Below, in pieces: positions 27,868-35,906 of a stretch of DNA of 64,000 nucleotides (positions are counted from its first letter, which is position 1; each line of letters begins with the position of its first letter). The translations under genes were made by a program, and so were the position numbers. Source of the stretch: Labrenzia sp. VG12 (GTDB taxonomy: Bacteria; Pseudomonadota; Alphaproteobacteria; Rhizobiales; Stappiaceae). The stretch is taken from positions 2,542,001 through 2,606,000 of the forward strand of contig NZ_CP022529.1 in assembly GCF_002237595.1 (NCBI RefSeq). The letters run 5' to 3'. The notes under the pieces are model-generated. The model did not search any database. It was not told the origin of the DNA and saw only the letters and a list, made by a program, of their open reading frames with translations.

Positions 27868-28755
27868 ATGAGCTCGGAATTCAAGGGCATTGTCCTGCGC
27901 ATCGGAGCCACGGCGTTTTTCACGCTGATGGTTGTTTTCATCAAGTTTCTTGCCGACACCGTTCCGGTCGGACAGGTCGTCTTCTATCGCAGTGCCTTTG
28001 CGCTTATTCCGCTGGTGCTCTACCTGATGCTTACCAGGGAGTTTCCCTCCGGCCTGCGCACCAAACGGCCAGGTAGCCACGTCCTGAGGTGCCTTCTTGG
28101 CTGTATGGCCATGTTTGCAAGTTTCGCATCTCTGAAATTCCTGCCGCTTTCCCACGCGTCCATCATCGGCTATCTGGCGCCGGTTTTGGCCGTGGCCCTG
28201 GCGGCTGTCCTCTTGCGGGAAGTCGTCAGCAACGCCCGCTGGTTCGGGGTCATCTTCGGTCTGATCGGCGTTCTGATATTGGTCCTCCCAAGCGCGACGG
28301 CGGCAGAGGTCGACCGGGCCTATCTCATCGGCGTCGGGCTGGCGTTTGCCATGGCTGTCCTGACCGCAGGTGCCAAGATCCAGATCCGAAGCCTGGCGCT
28401 GACAGAAAACGCCGGTGCCATTGCCTTCTATTTCGCGCTCACCTGCACCGTTGCCGGGTTGGCAACGATCGGCTTTGGCTGGGTGACACCGACCTGGGAA
28501 CAATTGGGCCTTCTGATCTGCACCGGTCTTGCCGGTGGTGTCGCTCATATCCTGATGACGGTGAGCTACCAGCACAGCGACGTCTCCAAACTGGCTGCCT
28601 TCGAATATCTGTCCCTGATCTTCGCAGTCCTCGCGGACGCTCTTTTCTTCGACATTCTGCCCGAACCGGTCTTTTACCTCTCTGCCGCTCTGATCATCGG
28701 CGCAACGCTGATCGTTGCCCTGAAGGACACGCGCCGGAAGGAGCAGACTGCCTGA
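27868..28755 (+). CDS. EamA/DMT-family transporter, possible metallophore exporter
   Basis: 295 residues from the ATG at 27868. Ten hydrophobic segments make two EamA repeats (first from TAFFTLMVVFIKFLADTVPVGQVVFYRS, second from GAIAFYFALTCTVAGLATIGFG). The family exports small metabolites. Position as the last gene of a peptide/nickel-class importer operon is the arrangement seen in opine-metallophore systems, where an EamA or MFS protein secretes the chelator. No synthase gene for such a chelator is in the window, so this role is tentative. Confidence 0.82.
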   Translation: MSSEFKGIVLRIGATAFFTLMVVFIKFLADTVPVGQVVFYRSAFALIPLVLYLMLTREFPSGLRTKRPGSHVLRCLLGCMAMFASFASLKFLPLSHASIIGYLAPVLAVALAAVLLREVVSNARWFGVIFGLIGVLILVLPSATAAEVDRAYLIGVGLAFAMAVLTAGAKIQIRSLALTENAGAIAFYFALTCTVAGLATIGFGWVTPTWEQLGLLICTGLAGGVAHILMTVSYQHSDVSKLAAFEYLSLIFAVLADALFFDILPEPVFYLSAALIIGATLIVALKDTRRKEQTA

Positions 28756-28815
28756 GCACCCCAGGCGAGAGGCAAGCCCAGGAGGCGGACGACGCCTTCG
28801 AATAGACGCGCAACA

Positions 28816-28859
28816 CCCAAGTCAACTCGTTGAAGTTGCGAGTCAAAAAAGGACTTGGG
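28816..28859. terminator. Nested hairpin after the ABC/EamA operon
   Basis: CCCAAGTC and GACTTGGG (8 bp, perfect) enclose a second stem ACTCG/CGAGT with a TTGAAGTTG loop and an A6 run on the 3' side. It lies 60 bases after the EamA stop in the 230-base spacer to the next gene. Read on the minus strand the A6 becomes U6 but inside the outer stem, so it is an imperfect terminator; a regulatory RNA fold for the next gene is an alternative. Confidence 0.45.
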
Positions 28860-28985
28860 ACAGAATGCTCTGACCGCTATCCTAGTTCAAAAGACAAGGC
28901 CATCGCAGACTCATGTGCGTTCGCAGGTGGCTGACAGTGACACGCTGACAAGCTGGTCGCTGAAACAACAACGGAGGAGCGGTCC

Positions 28986-29756
28986 TTGTCCAGCTTACGC
29001 GCAATTTGCAAAGTCGCGTTTGCCCTGACAACAATCTCCTTGTTGTGCGATCCCGTCCTTGCCGAAGACACGCCTTCGGATCCGGTCGTGCTTCGCACCG
29101 GACAGGCCGAAGACGGATATCTGCCCTTCCTGTTTCCAATGGGAGCGCCTCGACGTGGTATCTATGTCGAGATTGCCGAGCGTATTTCCGATCTGACCGG
29201 AATTGAGATCGAGTGGGGGATTTATCCCGCAACCCGAGGCCGCTACCTGTTCGAGCGTTGCAAGCTACACCTTGAATTCGGCGTCTCTCCGTCCTGGTAC
29301 TCTGAAGAAGAGCGCGCCAACTCTCTGTTTTCCATCCCGTTCATGTCGCACACCGATGCTCTGGCCTATGCAGGCCCGGACAAGGGACTGGACAATATTG
29401 CGGTAGAGGGACAACCCGTTCTGGCAGTGCTCGGCTATCGCTATCCCACCTTCGACTTCGACGAACGGTTTGACGTCGATTCAGAACGCACGATGATCAG
29501 GATGCTGACAACAGGACATGCCAAGCTGGGCATCCTGCAAAAGACCGTCGGCCAATTTCTGGCAAGGGACATGGGCGTCGAGATTGCCTTTGCTCAGGAC
29601 GTCCAGTCGACGGACCTTTCCTTGCGCATTCACAACTGCGCTGCAGAGCATCTTCCGGCCCTGAACAAAGCCATTGCCGAACTGAAATCCAGCGGCGAGA
29701 TCGACCGGATCGTTGAGCGGTACCTGGAACCCAAACAGGCAAAAATCAGTCCCTGA
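28986..29756 (+). CDS. Orphan periplasmic binding protein, SBP family 3-like
   Basis: 256 residues from a TTG with a strong GGAGGAG site 8 bases upstream. A signal peptide (LRAICKVAFALTTISLLCDPVLAED) precedes a divergent family 3 fold: LRTGQAEDGYLPFLFP, YVEIAERISDLTGIEIEWGIYPATRGRYLFERCKLHLEFG and the C-terminal ALNKAIAELKSSGEIDRIVERYL. No permease or ATPase gene is near. It may feed a distant transporter or act as a receptor. The stop lies 11 bases inside the convergent Usp gene. Confidence 0.75.
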   Translation: MSSLRAICKVAFALTTISLLCDPVLAEDTPSDPVVLRTGQAEDGYLPFLFPMGAPRRGIYVEIAERISDLTGIEIEWGIYPATRGRYLFERCKLHLEFGVSPSWYSEEERANSLFSIPFMSHTDALAYAGPDKGLDNIAVEGQPVLAVLGYRYPTFDFDERFDVDSERTMIRMLTTGHAKLGILQKTVGQFLARDMGVEIAFAQDVQSTDLSLRIHNCAAEHLPALNKAIAELKSSGEIDRIVERYLEPKQAKISP

Positions 29757-30156
29757 CGACGAATACCGAGCACCCTGCCCGGCGCACAACGCGCGCGGCG
29801 GTCGATCCCAGAAAATAGTCCTGAGCGGACGGATGGTGCGATCCGACAATGATCAGGTCGATGCCCTTTTCTTCCGCGTATTGGGCAATCTGGACGCCCG
29901 GCTTGCCGGTCACGACAGCGCAGGAAATCGCGTCATCGCCACCGGCCGCTTCGCGCAGTTTGGCTTCGATCTTGCCGGTCAGGTGATTGTCGATCTTCAT
30001 CGTCACGAATTCGGAGACGAAGCCCGGAATATTCTCCAGCACGGTCATCAGGGTGATCTTGCCGCCATCGCCAAGCAGATGCCGCGCATTTTCCAGTTTG
30101 CGGTCAATCAGCGTTTCATGGTCGAGCGCGACCGGGATGAGGATATGCTTGTACAT
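29746..30156 (-). CDS. Universal stress protein (UspA family)
   Basis: 136 residues from the ATG at 30156, with GGAGGGAAAG upstream. The fold signature is KHILIPVALD at the start, VVTGKPGVQIAQYAEEKGIDLIIVGSHH, and the ATP-binding G-x2-G-x9-G(S) region GSTAARVVRRAGCSVFVVRD. Usp proteins often accompany TRAP transporters (TeaD regulates TeaABC). This one ends the operon that starts with a TRAP system, so regulation of sulfonate uptake by ATP binding is plausible. It may instead be a general stress protein. Confidence 0.88.
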   Translation of the reverse strand: MYKHILIPVALDHETLIDRKLENARHLLGDGGKITLMTVLENIPGFVSEFVTMKIDNHLTGKIEAKLREAAGGDDAISCAVVTGKPGVQIAQYAEEKGIDLIIVGSHHPSAQDYFLGSTAARVVRRAGCSVFVVRD

Positions 30157-30264
30157 GTCTTTCCCTCCACTAAGGGACCCGCCCCGCATTTCTTCTGCAG
30201 ACGGGCCCGGTCTCGGGCGGGGAAACAGGACAAACGTCTTGACCGCGGCAGGCAGTCTTTCCCG

Positions 30265-31272
30265 TCAGGCGTTTCCGGCCGCCAGCTTCCGAATTCCCGT
30301 CACATAGCGGGACGGGACTTCAATTCCGTTCTCTTCGGCAGCGCGCGTCGCCGCCAGACGTCTGGTTCCCGGAAGCCGTGCCCCCTCCATTGTCTCGATG
30401 CCCACCAGCAACTGCTCCAGCCGCTCGGTGAAAAGCGGGCTTTGCGGTTTGAGCGCGATCAGGAACTGTCCTACCCCCGGCGGCGGACCGTCCGCGGAAA
30501 AGAAAGAGGATGCCTCGGTGCTCAGGGCTGCCCCCGTCATCACCGTGGCCAGGATCTCCACCATCAGGGCGAGCGCCGTGCCTTTTGCGTCGCCGATCGG
30601 CAACATGGTGCCTTCCAGCGCTTCGCCCGCATCGGTGGTCGGGTTCCCGTCCCTGTCCTGCGCCCAGCCCTCGGGAATGGGACGCCCGGCCTTGTGGGCG
30701 TTCATGACCTTGCCGCGGGCGACCCGTGACAATGACAGATCGACCACCAGCGGCGCCCCACCCGTTCGCGGTGCGGCAAAGGCAATCGGGTTGGTGCCGA
30801 AGACCGGCGCCTTTCCGCCGAAGGGCGCCATGGCCGCGGGCGCATTGGTGACCATGATTGCAACCAGTCCCCTCATGGCCAGTTTTTCCACCTGAAGCGA
30901 CAGCGCGCCGCAATGGTGGGAGCGGGTGATGCCCATGGCACAACACCCGTGTTCGAGGGCGATGCCGGCTCCCCTCTCAATCACCTTGTCGAGCGCGGGA
31001 TAGGCAAAACCGAACCCGGCATCGGCCACAAGGCTCGTCGTTCCGACCTCCAGGATCCCGATTTCCGCATCCGCCACGATCTTTCCGCTTCTGACCTGCG
31101 CGAAATAGTCCTCCACCCGCGAGAACCCGTGGCCAACCTGTCCTTCGGCCTCGGCGGCAACAAGCGCCCTGGCAACGGACAGCGCCGTCTCGCCCGGAAC
31201 GCCGGCCGCTTCAAAAGCGCTGCGGATCAGGTCCGTCGCTTCGGTGAGACTCAGGCGTTCGCTCGCTTCCAT
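30265..31272 (-). CDS. Malate/L-lactate dehydrogenase-family enzyme, probable sulfolactate dehydrogenase (ComC type)
   Basis: 335 residues from the ATG at 31272 (AAGGACACG upstream). It belongs to the Ldh2/YlbC family: GHCCAMGITRSHHCGAL-like NAD region near residue 115, GTNPIAFAAP, and the conserved GDAKGTALALMVEIL near residue 225. In sulfonate clusters this family (ComC) oxidises or reduces sulfolactate and sulfopyruvate. Paired with SuyAB it would let the cell convert the stereoisomer SuyAB cannot use. The assignment depends on the neighbours; malate or ureidoglycolate dehydrogenase are family alternatives. Confidence 0.75.
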   Translation of the reverse strand: MEASERLSLTEATDLIRSAFEAAGVPGETALSVARALVAAEAEGQVGHGFSRVEDYFAQVRSGKIVADAEIGILEVGTTSLVADAGFGFAYPALDKVIERGAGIALEHGCCAMGITRSHHCGALSLQVEKLAMRGLVAIMVTNAPAAMAPFGGKAPVFGTNPIAFAAPRTGGAPLVVDLSLSRVARGKVMNAHKAGRPIPEGWAQDRDGNPTTDAGEALEGTMLPIGDAKGTALALMVEILATVMTGAALSTEASSFFSADGPPPGVGQFLIALKPQSPLFTERLEQLLVGIETMEGARLPGTRRLAATRAAEENGIEVPSRYVTGIRKLAAGNA

Positions 31273-31328
31273 TAACGTGTCCTTTCGGCAGGCGACCGAC
31301 ACCGGGGCCGGTCACCTGCCCGATCGGT

Positions 31329-32510
31329 CTATGCGCTGCGGTAGAGTTTGGTCATCGAGAACTCCCGGTGACCCAGGGCCTCGGCCGCGGTATTGCGGCC
31401 ATTGGCCGTGCGGCAGATCATTTCGATCAGAGCGTCGCCTGCTTCGTCAATGGTCATTTCACGGCGCAGAATGCCGGAGACATCCACGTCCACATGTTCC
31501 GACATCGTGCGCACGGTCCGCGGGTTGGCGGTGATCTTGATGACCGGCACAATCGGGTTGCCGACCACATTGCCCTGCCCGGTCGGGAAGGTGTGGATGA
31601 CGGCACCACCGGCGGCCATCAGGGTCACGCACTCAGCGGCGGCGGAAGAGGAATCCATGAAATAGAGCCCCTTGCCGGATTTCGGGGCCTCCGCCGGGTC
31701 CAGGATGTCGATATACTGAGACGTCCGGCCGATCTTCTCCAAATTGCCGAGGGCCTTTTCCTCAATGGTGGTCAGCCCGCCTTCGATATTGCCCTTGGTC
31801 GGCTGACTGTCGGACAGGTCGTCGGTCTGGTGCGCGAAGATGACATCGTCCTGATAGGCCTTCCACATCTTGTACCAGCGCTCGCCAACCTCCTCGTTGA
31901 TCGCGCGTTTCTGGCAGATATGTTCCGCGCCGGTGATCTCCGAGGTTTCGCCGAAAAAGCCGGTGATGCCTTCCGGCAGGAGCTTGTCATACATGTTGCC
32001 GACAGTCGGGCACGAACCAAGACCGGTGGTCGTGTCGCTTTCGCCGCATTTGGTGGAGACCCAGAGCTCTGAAATCGAGCACTCCTCGCGCTGCAGCTCG
32101 GTCGACCAGTGCACGAATTCCTTGGCTTTCCAGGAAGCGGCCCGAATGGTCTCGAAATCGCCGTTTTGCTCGATGGAGAATTCGGCGACCGGCTTGCCGG
32201 TTTCGCGAATGCCGTCGGCGATCCGCTTGGTCCAGCCCGGCTCGATGCCGATGACCACAACGGCGGCCACATTCGGGTTGGCGCCGGTGCCGATCATGGT
32301 GCGGAAATGCAGCTCGAGATCCTCGCCGAACTGCAGCCGTCCATAGGCATGCGGGATCGCCATCGTGCCCTTGACGTTGTTGGCAACGGCTTCGCAGGCT
32401 GCGTTTGAAATATCGTCGACCGGCAGGATGACAACGTGGTTTCTGACGCCCACGCGGCCATTCTCGCGCCGGAAGGCTTGCACCGTCATGTTGGAATATT
32501 TGGATGACAT
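31329..32510 (-). CDS. suyB: (2R)-3-sulfolactate sulfo-lyase, large subunit SuyB
   Basis: 393 residues of the UxaA/altronate dehydratase C-terminal family. Landmarks are FRRENGRVGVRNHVVILPVDDISNAA at the start, STKCGESDTTTGLGSCPTVGNMYDKLLPEG (family Cys and metal region) and FPTGQGNVVGNPIVPVIKITANP. SuyAB splits sulfolactate into pyruvate and sulfite. Separate small and large subunits encoded together, next to hpsN/O/P-type genes and a TRAP transporter, favour SuyAB over altronate hydrolase. It starts 12 bases after suyA ends. Confidence 0.88.
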   Translation of the reverse strand: MSSKYSNMTVQAFRRENGRVGVRNHVVILPVDDISNAACEAVANNVKGTMAIPHAYGRLQFGEDLELHFRTMIGTGANPNVAAVVVIGIEPGWTKRIADGIRETGKPVAEFSIEQNGDFETIRAASWKAKEFVHWSTELQREECSISELWVSTKCGESDTTTGLGSCPTVGNMYDKLLPEGITGFFGETSEITGAEHICQKRAINEEVGERWYKMWKAYQDDVIFAHQTDDLSDSQPTKGNIEGGLTTIEEKALGNLEKIGRTSQYIDILDPAEAPKSGKGLYFMDSSSAAAECVTLMAAGGAVIHTFPTGQGNVVGNPIVPVIKITANPRTVRTMSEHVDVDVSGILRREMTIDEAGDALIEMICRTANGRNTAAEALGHREFSMTKLYRSA

Positions 32511-32522
32511 CTGAGCGGCTCC

Positions 32523-32813
32523 TTACCAGCGCTTGGTTTTGCAGTTGTGGGTATGGACATGGCCGCCCTTGGAAATGTCGGCGATGATCTTGCCGATGTC
32601 CTCGCCGTATTTGATCGCCGTGTCGCCGTCCTTCAGATCCTTGAGCGCGATCTTGTGGCCGATCGGCACATCGGCGCCCGCCGTCAGGCGAAAGGTCGAA
32701 TTGTCATGGGTGACGCAGCACAGCATGTCCGTGCCGGCTGTCAGGCCTTCCACGACGACGACACCGACATTGTCGGCATGTTCGTGGACCAGCAGATGAG
32801 GGATTTCGGACAT
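32523..32813 (-). CDS. suyA: (2R)-3-sulfolactate sulfo-lyase, small subunit SuyA
   Basis: 96 residues from the ATG at 32813 with AAGGAGACAG upstream; the longer open frame lies within the dehydrogenase gene. It is an SAF-domain protein (VEGLTAGTDML, DVPIGHKIALKDLKDGDTAIKYGEDIGKIIADISKGGHVHTHNCKT). The C-terminal HVHTHN is the conserved end of the UxaA N-terminal domain family. Together with SuyB it makes the sulfo-lyase that releases sulfite. Confidence 0.88.
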   Translation of the reverse strand: MSEIPHLLVHEHADNVGVVVVEGLTAGTDMLCCVTHDNSTFRLTAGADVPIGHKIALKDLKDGDTAIKYGEDIGKIIADISKGGHVHTHNCKTKRW

Positions 32814-32823
32814 GACTGTCTCC

Positions 32824-33831
32824 TTAAATATCCGGTGTGAGTAGAATTTTGGGAACCGCGACCTGGCCGGAGCGCAGGTCGCTGAAGGCGCGTTGCCCCT
32901 CGGCAAGGGGCCGGGTCTCGACCCAGTCGAGCGGGCCCAGAAGACCGTCGAACATGGCCTTTGCCGTGTCGCGGAAATCCTGAGCGGTATAGGTGTAGGT
33001 GCCGATGAAGGTGATTTCCTGCAGCGTCATCCGGCGAATATCCAGCCCGCCCTCGGCGGAACCGAGCCCGATATGCACGATGATGCCGCCGGGTTTGGCC
33101 CGATCAGAAGCAGCCGCGCGGGTCGCGGCAAACCCGACCCCGTCAATGACCAGATCATAGTGACCGCTGTCGTCGGCTTCTTCCGGTGTCAGCACATTAA
33201 GGGCGCAGGTCTCGGCAAGATAGCGCGCGCGCTCCTTGTTGGGCTCAACCAGCCGGACATCACTGATGCCTTGGGCCTTGAGAGAAAGAGCCGCGCCCAG
33301 ACCGATGGCACCGCCGCCGATCACCAGGGCGCGCGCCCCGGCCGGGTTTTCGCCCGCACCGCCGGCCAAAGCCGTCCTTGCCAGGCGGACCGCATGCCAG
33401 CCGCAGGCAATCGGCTCTGCCAGGGCGGCCTGCGCATCCGATACATGATCCGGCACCACCACGAGATTGCCCTCCGGCATGGCCAGGCGTTCTGCAAAGC
33501 CGCCTTCGCGCGGCGGCATCGATATGATCTGCCGGGTCGGACACAGATTGTCCCGGCCGGACCGGCAGGCCTCGCAGGTTCCACAGGTGACGAGCGGATT
33601 GACGGTCACCCGTTTGCCGGCAAGCGCGCCGGACAGAACGGTGCCGGCCACTTCGTGCCCCAGAATGAGCGGTGCCGGGCGGCGGTCGTCATGCCCTAAA
33701 AAGGCATGCATGTCCGATCCGCAGATCCCGGTATGGGCCACCTGGATGAGCGCATCCCCCACCGCGGGAACAGGATCTTCCACGTCCCGGTAGGACTGCG
33801 CCTCGGGCCCGGTATAGACAAGCGCCTTCAT
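32824..33831 (-). CDS. hpsP: Zinc-dependent alcohol dehydrogenase, probable DHPS 2-dehydrogenase (HpsP type)
   Basis: 335-residue MDR enzyme. Catalytic zinc ligands are in GICGSDMH and LGHEVAG, the structural zinc site is CGTCEACRSGRDNLC, and the NAD-binding loop is VIGGGAIGLGAAL. In known DHPS clusters a zinc dehydrogenase (HpsP) and an SDR (HpsO) interconvert the DHPS enantiomers through the 2-keto compound so that HpsN can use them. The hpsO-like gene overlaps its start by 4 bases. The symbol is given by context. Confidence 0.78.
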   Translation of the reverse strand: MKALVYTGPEAQSYRDVEDPVPAVGDALIQVAHTGICGSDMHAFLGHDDRRPAPLILGHEVAGTVLSGALAGKRVTVNPLVTCGTCEACRSGRDNLCPTRQIISMPPREGGFAERLAMPEGNLVVVPDHVSDAQAALAEPIACGWHAVRLARTALAGGAGENPAGARALVIGGGAIGLGAALSLKAQGISDVRLVEPNKERARYLAETCALNVLTPEEADDSGHYDLVIDGVGFAATRAAASDRAKPGGIIVHIGLGSAEGGLDIRRMTLQEITFIGTYTYTAQDFRDTAKAMFDGLLGPLDWVETRPLAEGQRAFSDLRSGQVAVPKILLTPDI

Positions 33832-34580
33832 TTTGCGGTGAACCCTCCATCGACCATCAGCACCTGCCCGGTGACAAAGCGCGAGGCATCGGAACTCAGG
33901 AAAAGCAGCGGTCCGTCGATGTCGTCAAGATTGCCGTTGCGGCCGATACAGGTCTGGGCCGCGTTGCGCGCCGCCCGGTCTTCATCGCCAAAGACCGCAG
34001 CAGTCAGTTCCGTTGGAAAGAAGCCCGGCCCGATGGCGTTGGCGTTGATGCCGTCGCTGGACCAGGCTTCCGCCATGGCCCGGGTCAGCTGGCTGATCCC
34101 GCCCTTCGACGCGCCATAGGCGATCCCGCCCGGAAAGGCGCGCTCGCTCTGGAGCGAGGCAAAGGTGATGATACGGCCCCAGCCCTGGTCCCGCATCGCC
34201 GGCACGAAGGCCTGACTGAGAAAAAACGGGACCGTCAGGTTCAAGGTCATGGTGATGTCCCAGCCTTCCGGCGTCACTGCGTCGGCCACCTGGCGCGTGT
34301 TGATGCCGGCGGCATGCACCAGGATCTGCGGCGGTCCGAAGGGGGCCGCGATCTGCGCGGCCACCTCTGAAAGCTGTGCCCGGTCGCTCAGATCTGCGGA
34401 CACACAGGCGGTGTCTGTGCCCGCTTCGGCGCGCCAGGCCTCCAGATCCGCGGCGCGGCGCGCCACGCCGACAACGCGCGCGCCGGCCTGCGCCAGCACG
34501 GTCGCCGCGCGGCGGCCGAGACCGGAGCTTGCCCCGGTCACGCAGGCCACCTTTCCAGAAACATCGAACAACCCGTTCAT
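33828..34580 (-). CDS. hpsO: SDR, probable DHPS 2-dehydrogenase (HpsO type)
   Basis: 250 residues from the ATG at 34580, 4 bases after the hpsN stop; the frame extends to 34598. Motifs are TGASSGLG, the somewhat altered VHAAGIN in place of NNAG, and the catalytic YGASK with an upstream Ser in FASLQS. It is placed between hpsN and hpsP, the gene set known for degradation of 2,3-dihydroxypropane-1-sulfonate. It would oxidise or reduce the C2 hydroxyl. Gluconate 5-dehydrogenase-like SDRs are the closest alternative. Confidence 0.75.
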   Translation of the reverse strand: MNGLFDVSGKVACVTGASSGLGRRAATVLAQAGARVVGVARRAADLEAWRAEAGTDTACVSADLSDRAQLSEVAAQIAAPFGPPQILVHAAGINTRQVADAVTPEGWDITMTLNLTVPFFLSQAFVPAMRDQGWGRIITFASLQSERAFPGGIAYGASKGGISQLTRAMAEAWSSDGINANAIGPGFFPTELTAAVFGDEDRAARNAAQTCIGRNGNLDDIDGPLLFLSSDASRFVTGQVLMVDGGFTAK

Positions 34581-34584
34581 GCCG

Positions 34585-35898
34585 TCAGGCTCCGGCATCC
34601 GCGGTCAGATCGAAACTTTCGTCCGGGAAATACTTCTTCAGACGGATATCCGCGGTGCGCGCATGGCCCTCCATGCCTTCCAGCCTGGAGATCCGGGCCG
34701 TGGCTTCGGCAACCGGCTTGGCGGCATCGCGGGTAGCCCGCTGCCAAGTGACGATCTTCATGTATTTGTGGACCGAAAGGCCGCCGGTATAGGTGGCAGC
34801 GCCCGAAGTCGGCAGCACGTGATTGGGGCCGGATGCCTTGTCACCGAAGGCCACGGTGGTCTCTTCACCCAGGAACAGCGAGCCGTAGCAGGACAGACGC
34901 TCCTTCCACCAGTCGAGATCCTGAGCCTGCACGGTCAGGTGTTCAGGCGCATAGGCATCGGACGTGGCAGCCATTTCCTCGCGCGTGTCGCACAGGATGA
35001 CTTCGGCATAGTCGCGCCAAGCCGCTGCGGCATTGTCCCGGTTCACCTCCGGCAGATCGTCGATCAGCTTCGGCACCAGTGCCATCACCTCTTCGGCCAG
35101 CGCGCGCGTGTCGGTCACCAGCCAGACCGGCGAGTTGTAGCCGTGCTCGGCCTGGCCGACGAGGTCGGCAGCCACCACTTCGGCGTCGGCGGACCCGTCC
35201 GCCAGGATCAGACTGTCCGTCGGTCCCGCGATCATGTCGATGCCGACGCGGCCGAACAGGATGCGTTTTGCCTCGGCAACAAACTGATTGCCCGGCCCGA
35301 CCAGGATGTTGGCCTTGGGCAGGCCGAAAAGACCGAAGGTCATGGCCGCAACGCCCTGGACACCGCCCATGGCGAGGATCTTGTCCGCACCGCAGACCTT
35401 GGCGGCATAGATGATGGCCGGGTTGATGCCGATCCCCGGACGGGGCGGAGAACAGGCGATGATGTTCCGGCACCCGGCAACCTTGGCCGTTGTGACGGTC
35501 ATGATCGCACTGGCAATATGGCTGTACCGCCCGCCCGGAATATAGCATCCGGCCGTATCGACCGGGATGCTCTTCTGGCCGGCAACAAGCCCCGGAATGA
35601 TCTCGACCTCGACGTCCTGGCAGGTTTCCTTCTGTGCCTCGGCAAAGCGCTGCACATTGGCGTGGGCGAATTCAATGTCCCGCTTCAGCTTGTCGGGAAC
35701 CTGCGCGGCGGCAGCCTCGATCGCTGCATCGGAGAGGAGAATGTCGCCCTCGTACTTGTCGAACTTCGCCGCATAATCAAGTGCCGCTTCATCGCCGCCG
35801 GCCTCGATCGTATCGAGGATTTCCTGAACGATCTTGGTGGTTTCGGACGCGTCGGTCTTCGAGGTCAGAACCGCTTTCTTCAGATATTCCACAGACAT
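34585..35898 (-). CDS. hpsN: Sulfopropanediol 3-dehydrogenase HpsN (histidinol dehydrogenase family)
   Basis: 437 residues from the ATG at 35898; the longer open frame covers TRAP permease sequence. The HisD fold is clear: TAGCYIPGGRYSHIASAIMTVTTAKVAGC, ILVGPGNQFVAEAKRILFG, IDMIAGPTDSLILAD and the metal-binding C-terminal block SGPNHVLPTSGAATYTGGLSVHKYMK. HpsN oxidises DHPS to sulfolactate with two NAD. A biosynthetic HisD is unlikely in a TRAP/SuyAB cluster. It begins 8 bases after the large TRAP permease gene. Confidence 0.88.
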   Translation of the reverse strand: MSVEYLKKAVLTSKTDASETTKIVQEILDTIEAGGDEAALDYAAKFDKYEGDILLSDAAIEAAAAQVPDKLKRDIEFAHANVQRFAEAQKETCQDVEVEIIPGLVAGQKSIPVDTAGCYIPGGRYSHIASAIMTVTTAKVAGCRNIIACSPPRPGIGINPAIIYAAKVCGADKILAMGGVQGVAAMTFGLFGLPKANILVGPGNQFVAEAKRILFGRVGIDMIAGPTDSLILADGSADAEVVAADLVGQAEHGYNSPVWLVTDTRALAEEVMALVPKLIDDLPEVNRDNAAAAWRDYAEVILCDTREEMAATSDAYAPEHLTVQAQDLDWWKERLSCYGSLFLGEETTVAFGDKASGPNHVLPTSGAATYTGGLSVHKYMKIVTWQRATRDAAKPVAEATARISRLEGMEGHARTADIRLKKYFPDESFDLTADAGA

Positions 35899-35906
35899 GG
35901 TGGGCC

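Noticed and set aside
30265..31272. Malate or ureidoglycolate dehydrogenase as the main call
   Set aside because: The family allows it, but the position between usp and suyB in a sulfonate operon makes sulfolactate dehydrogenase more likely.
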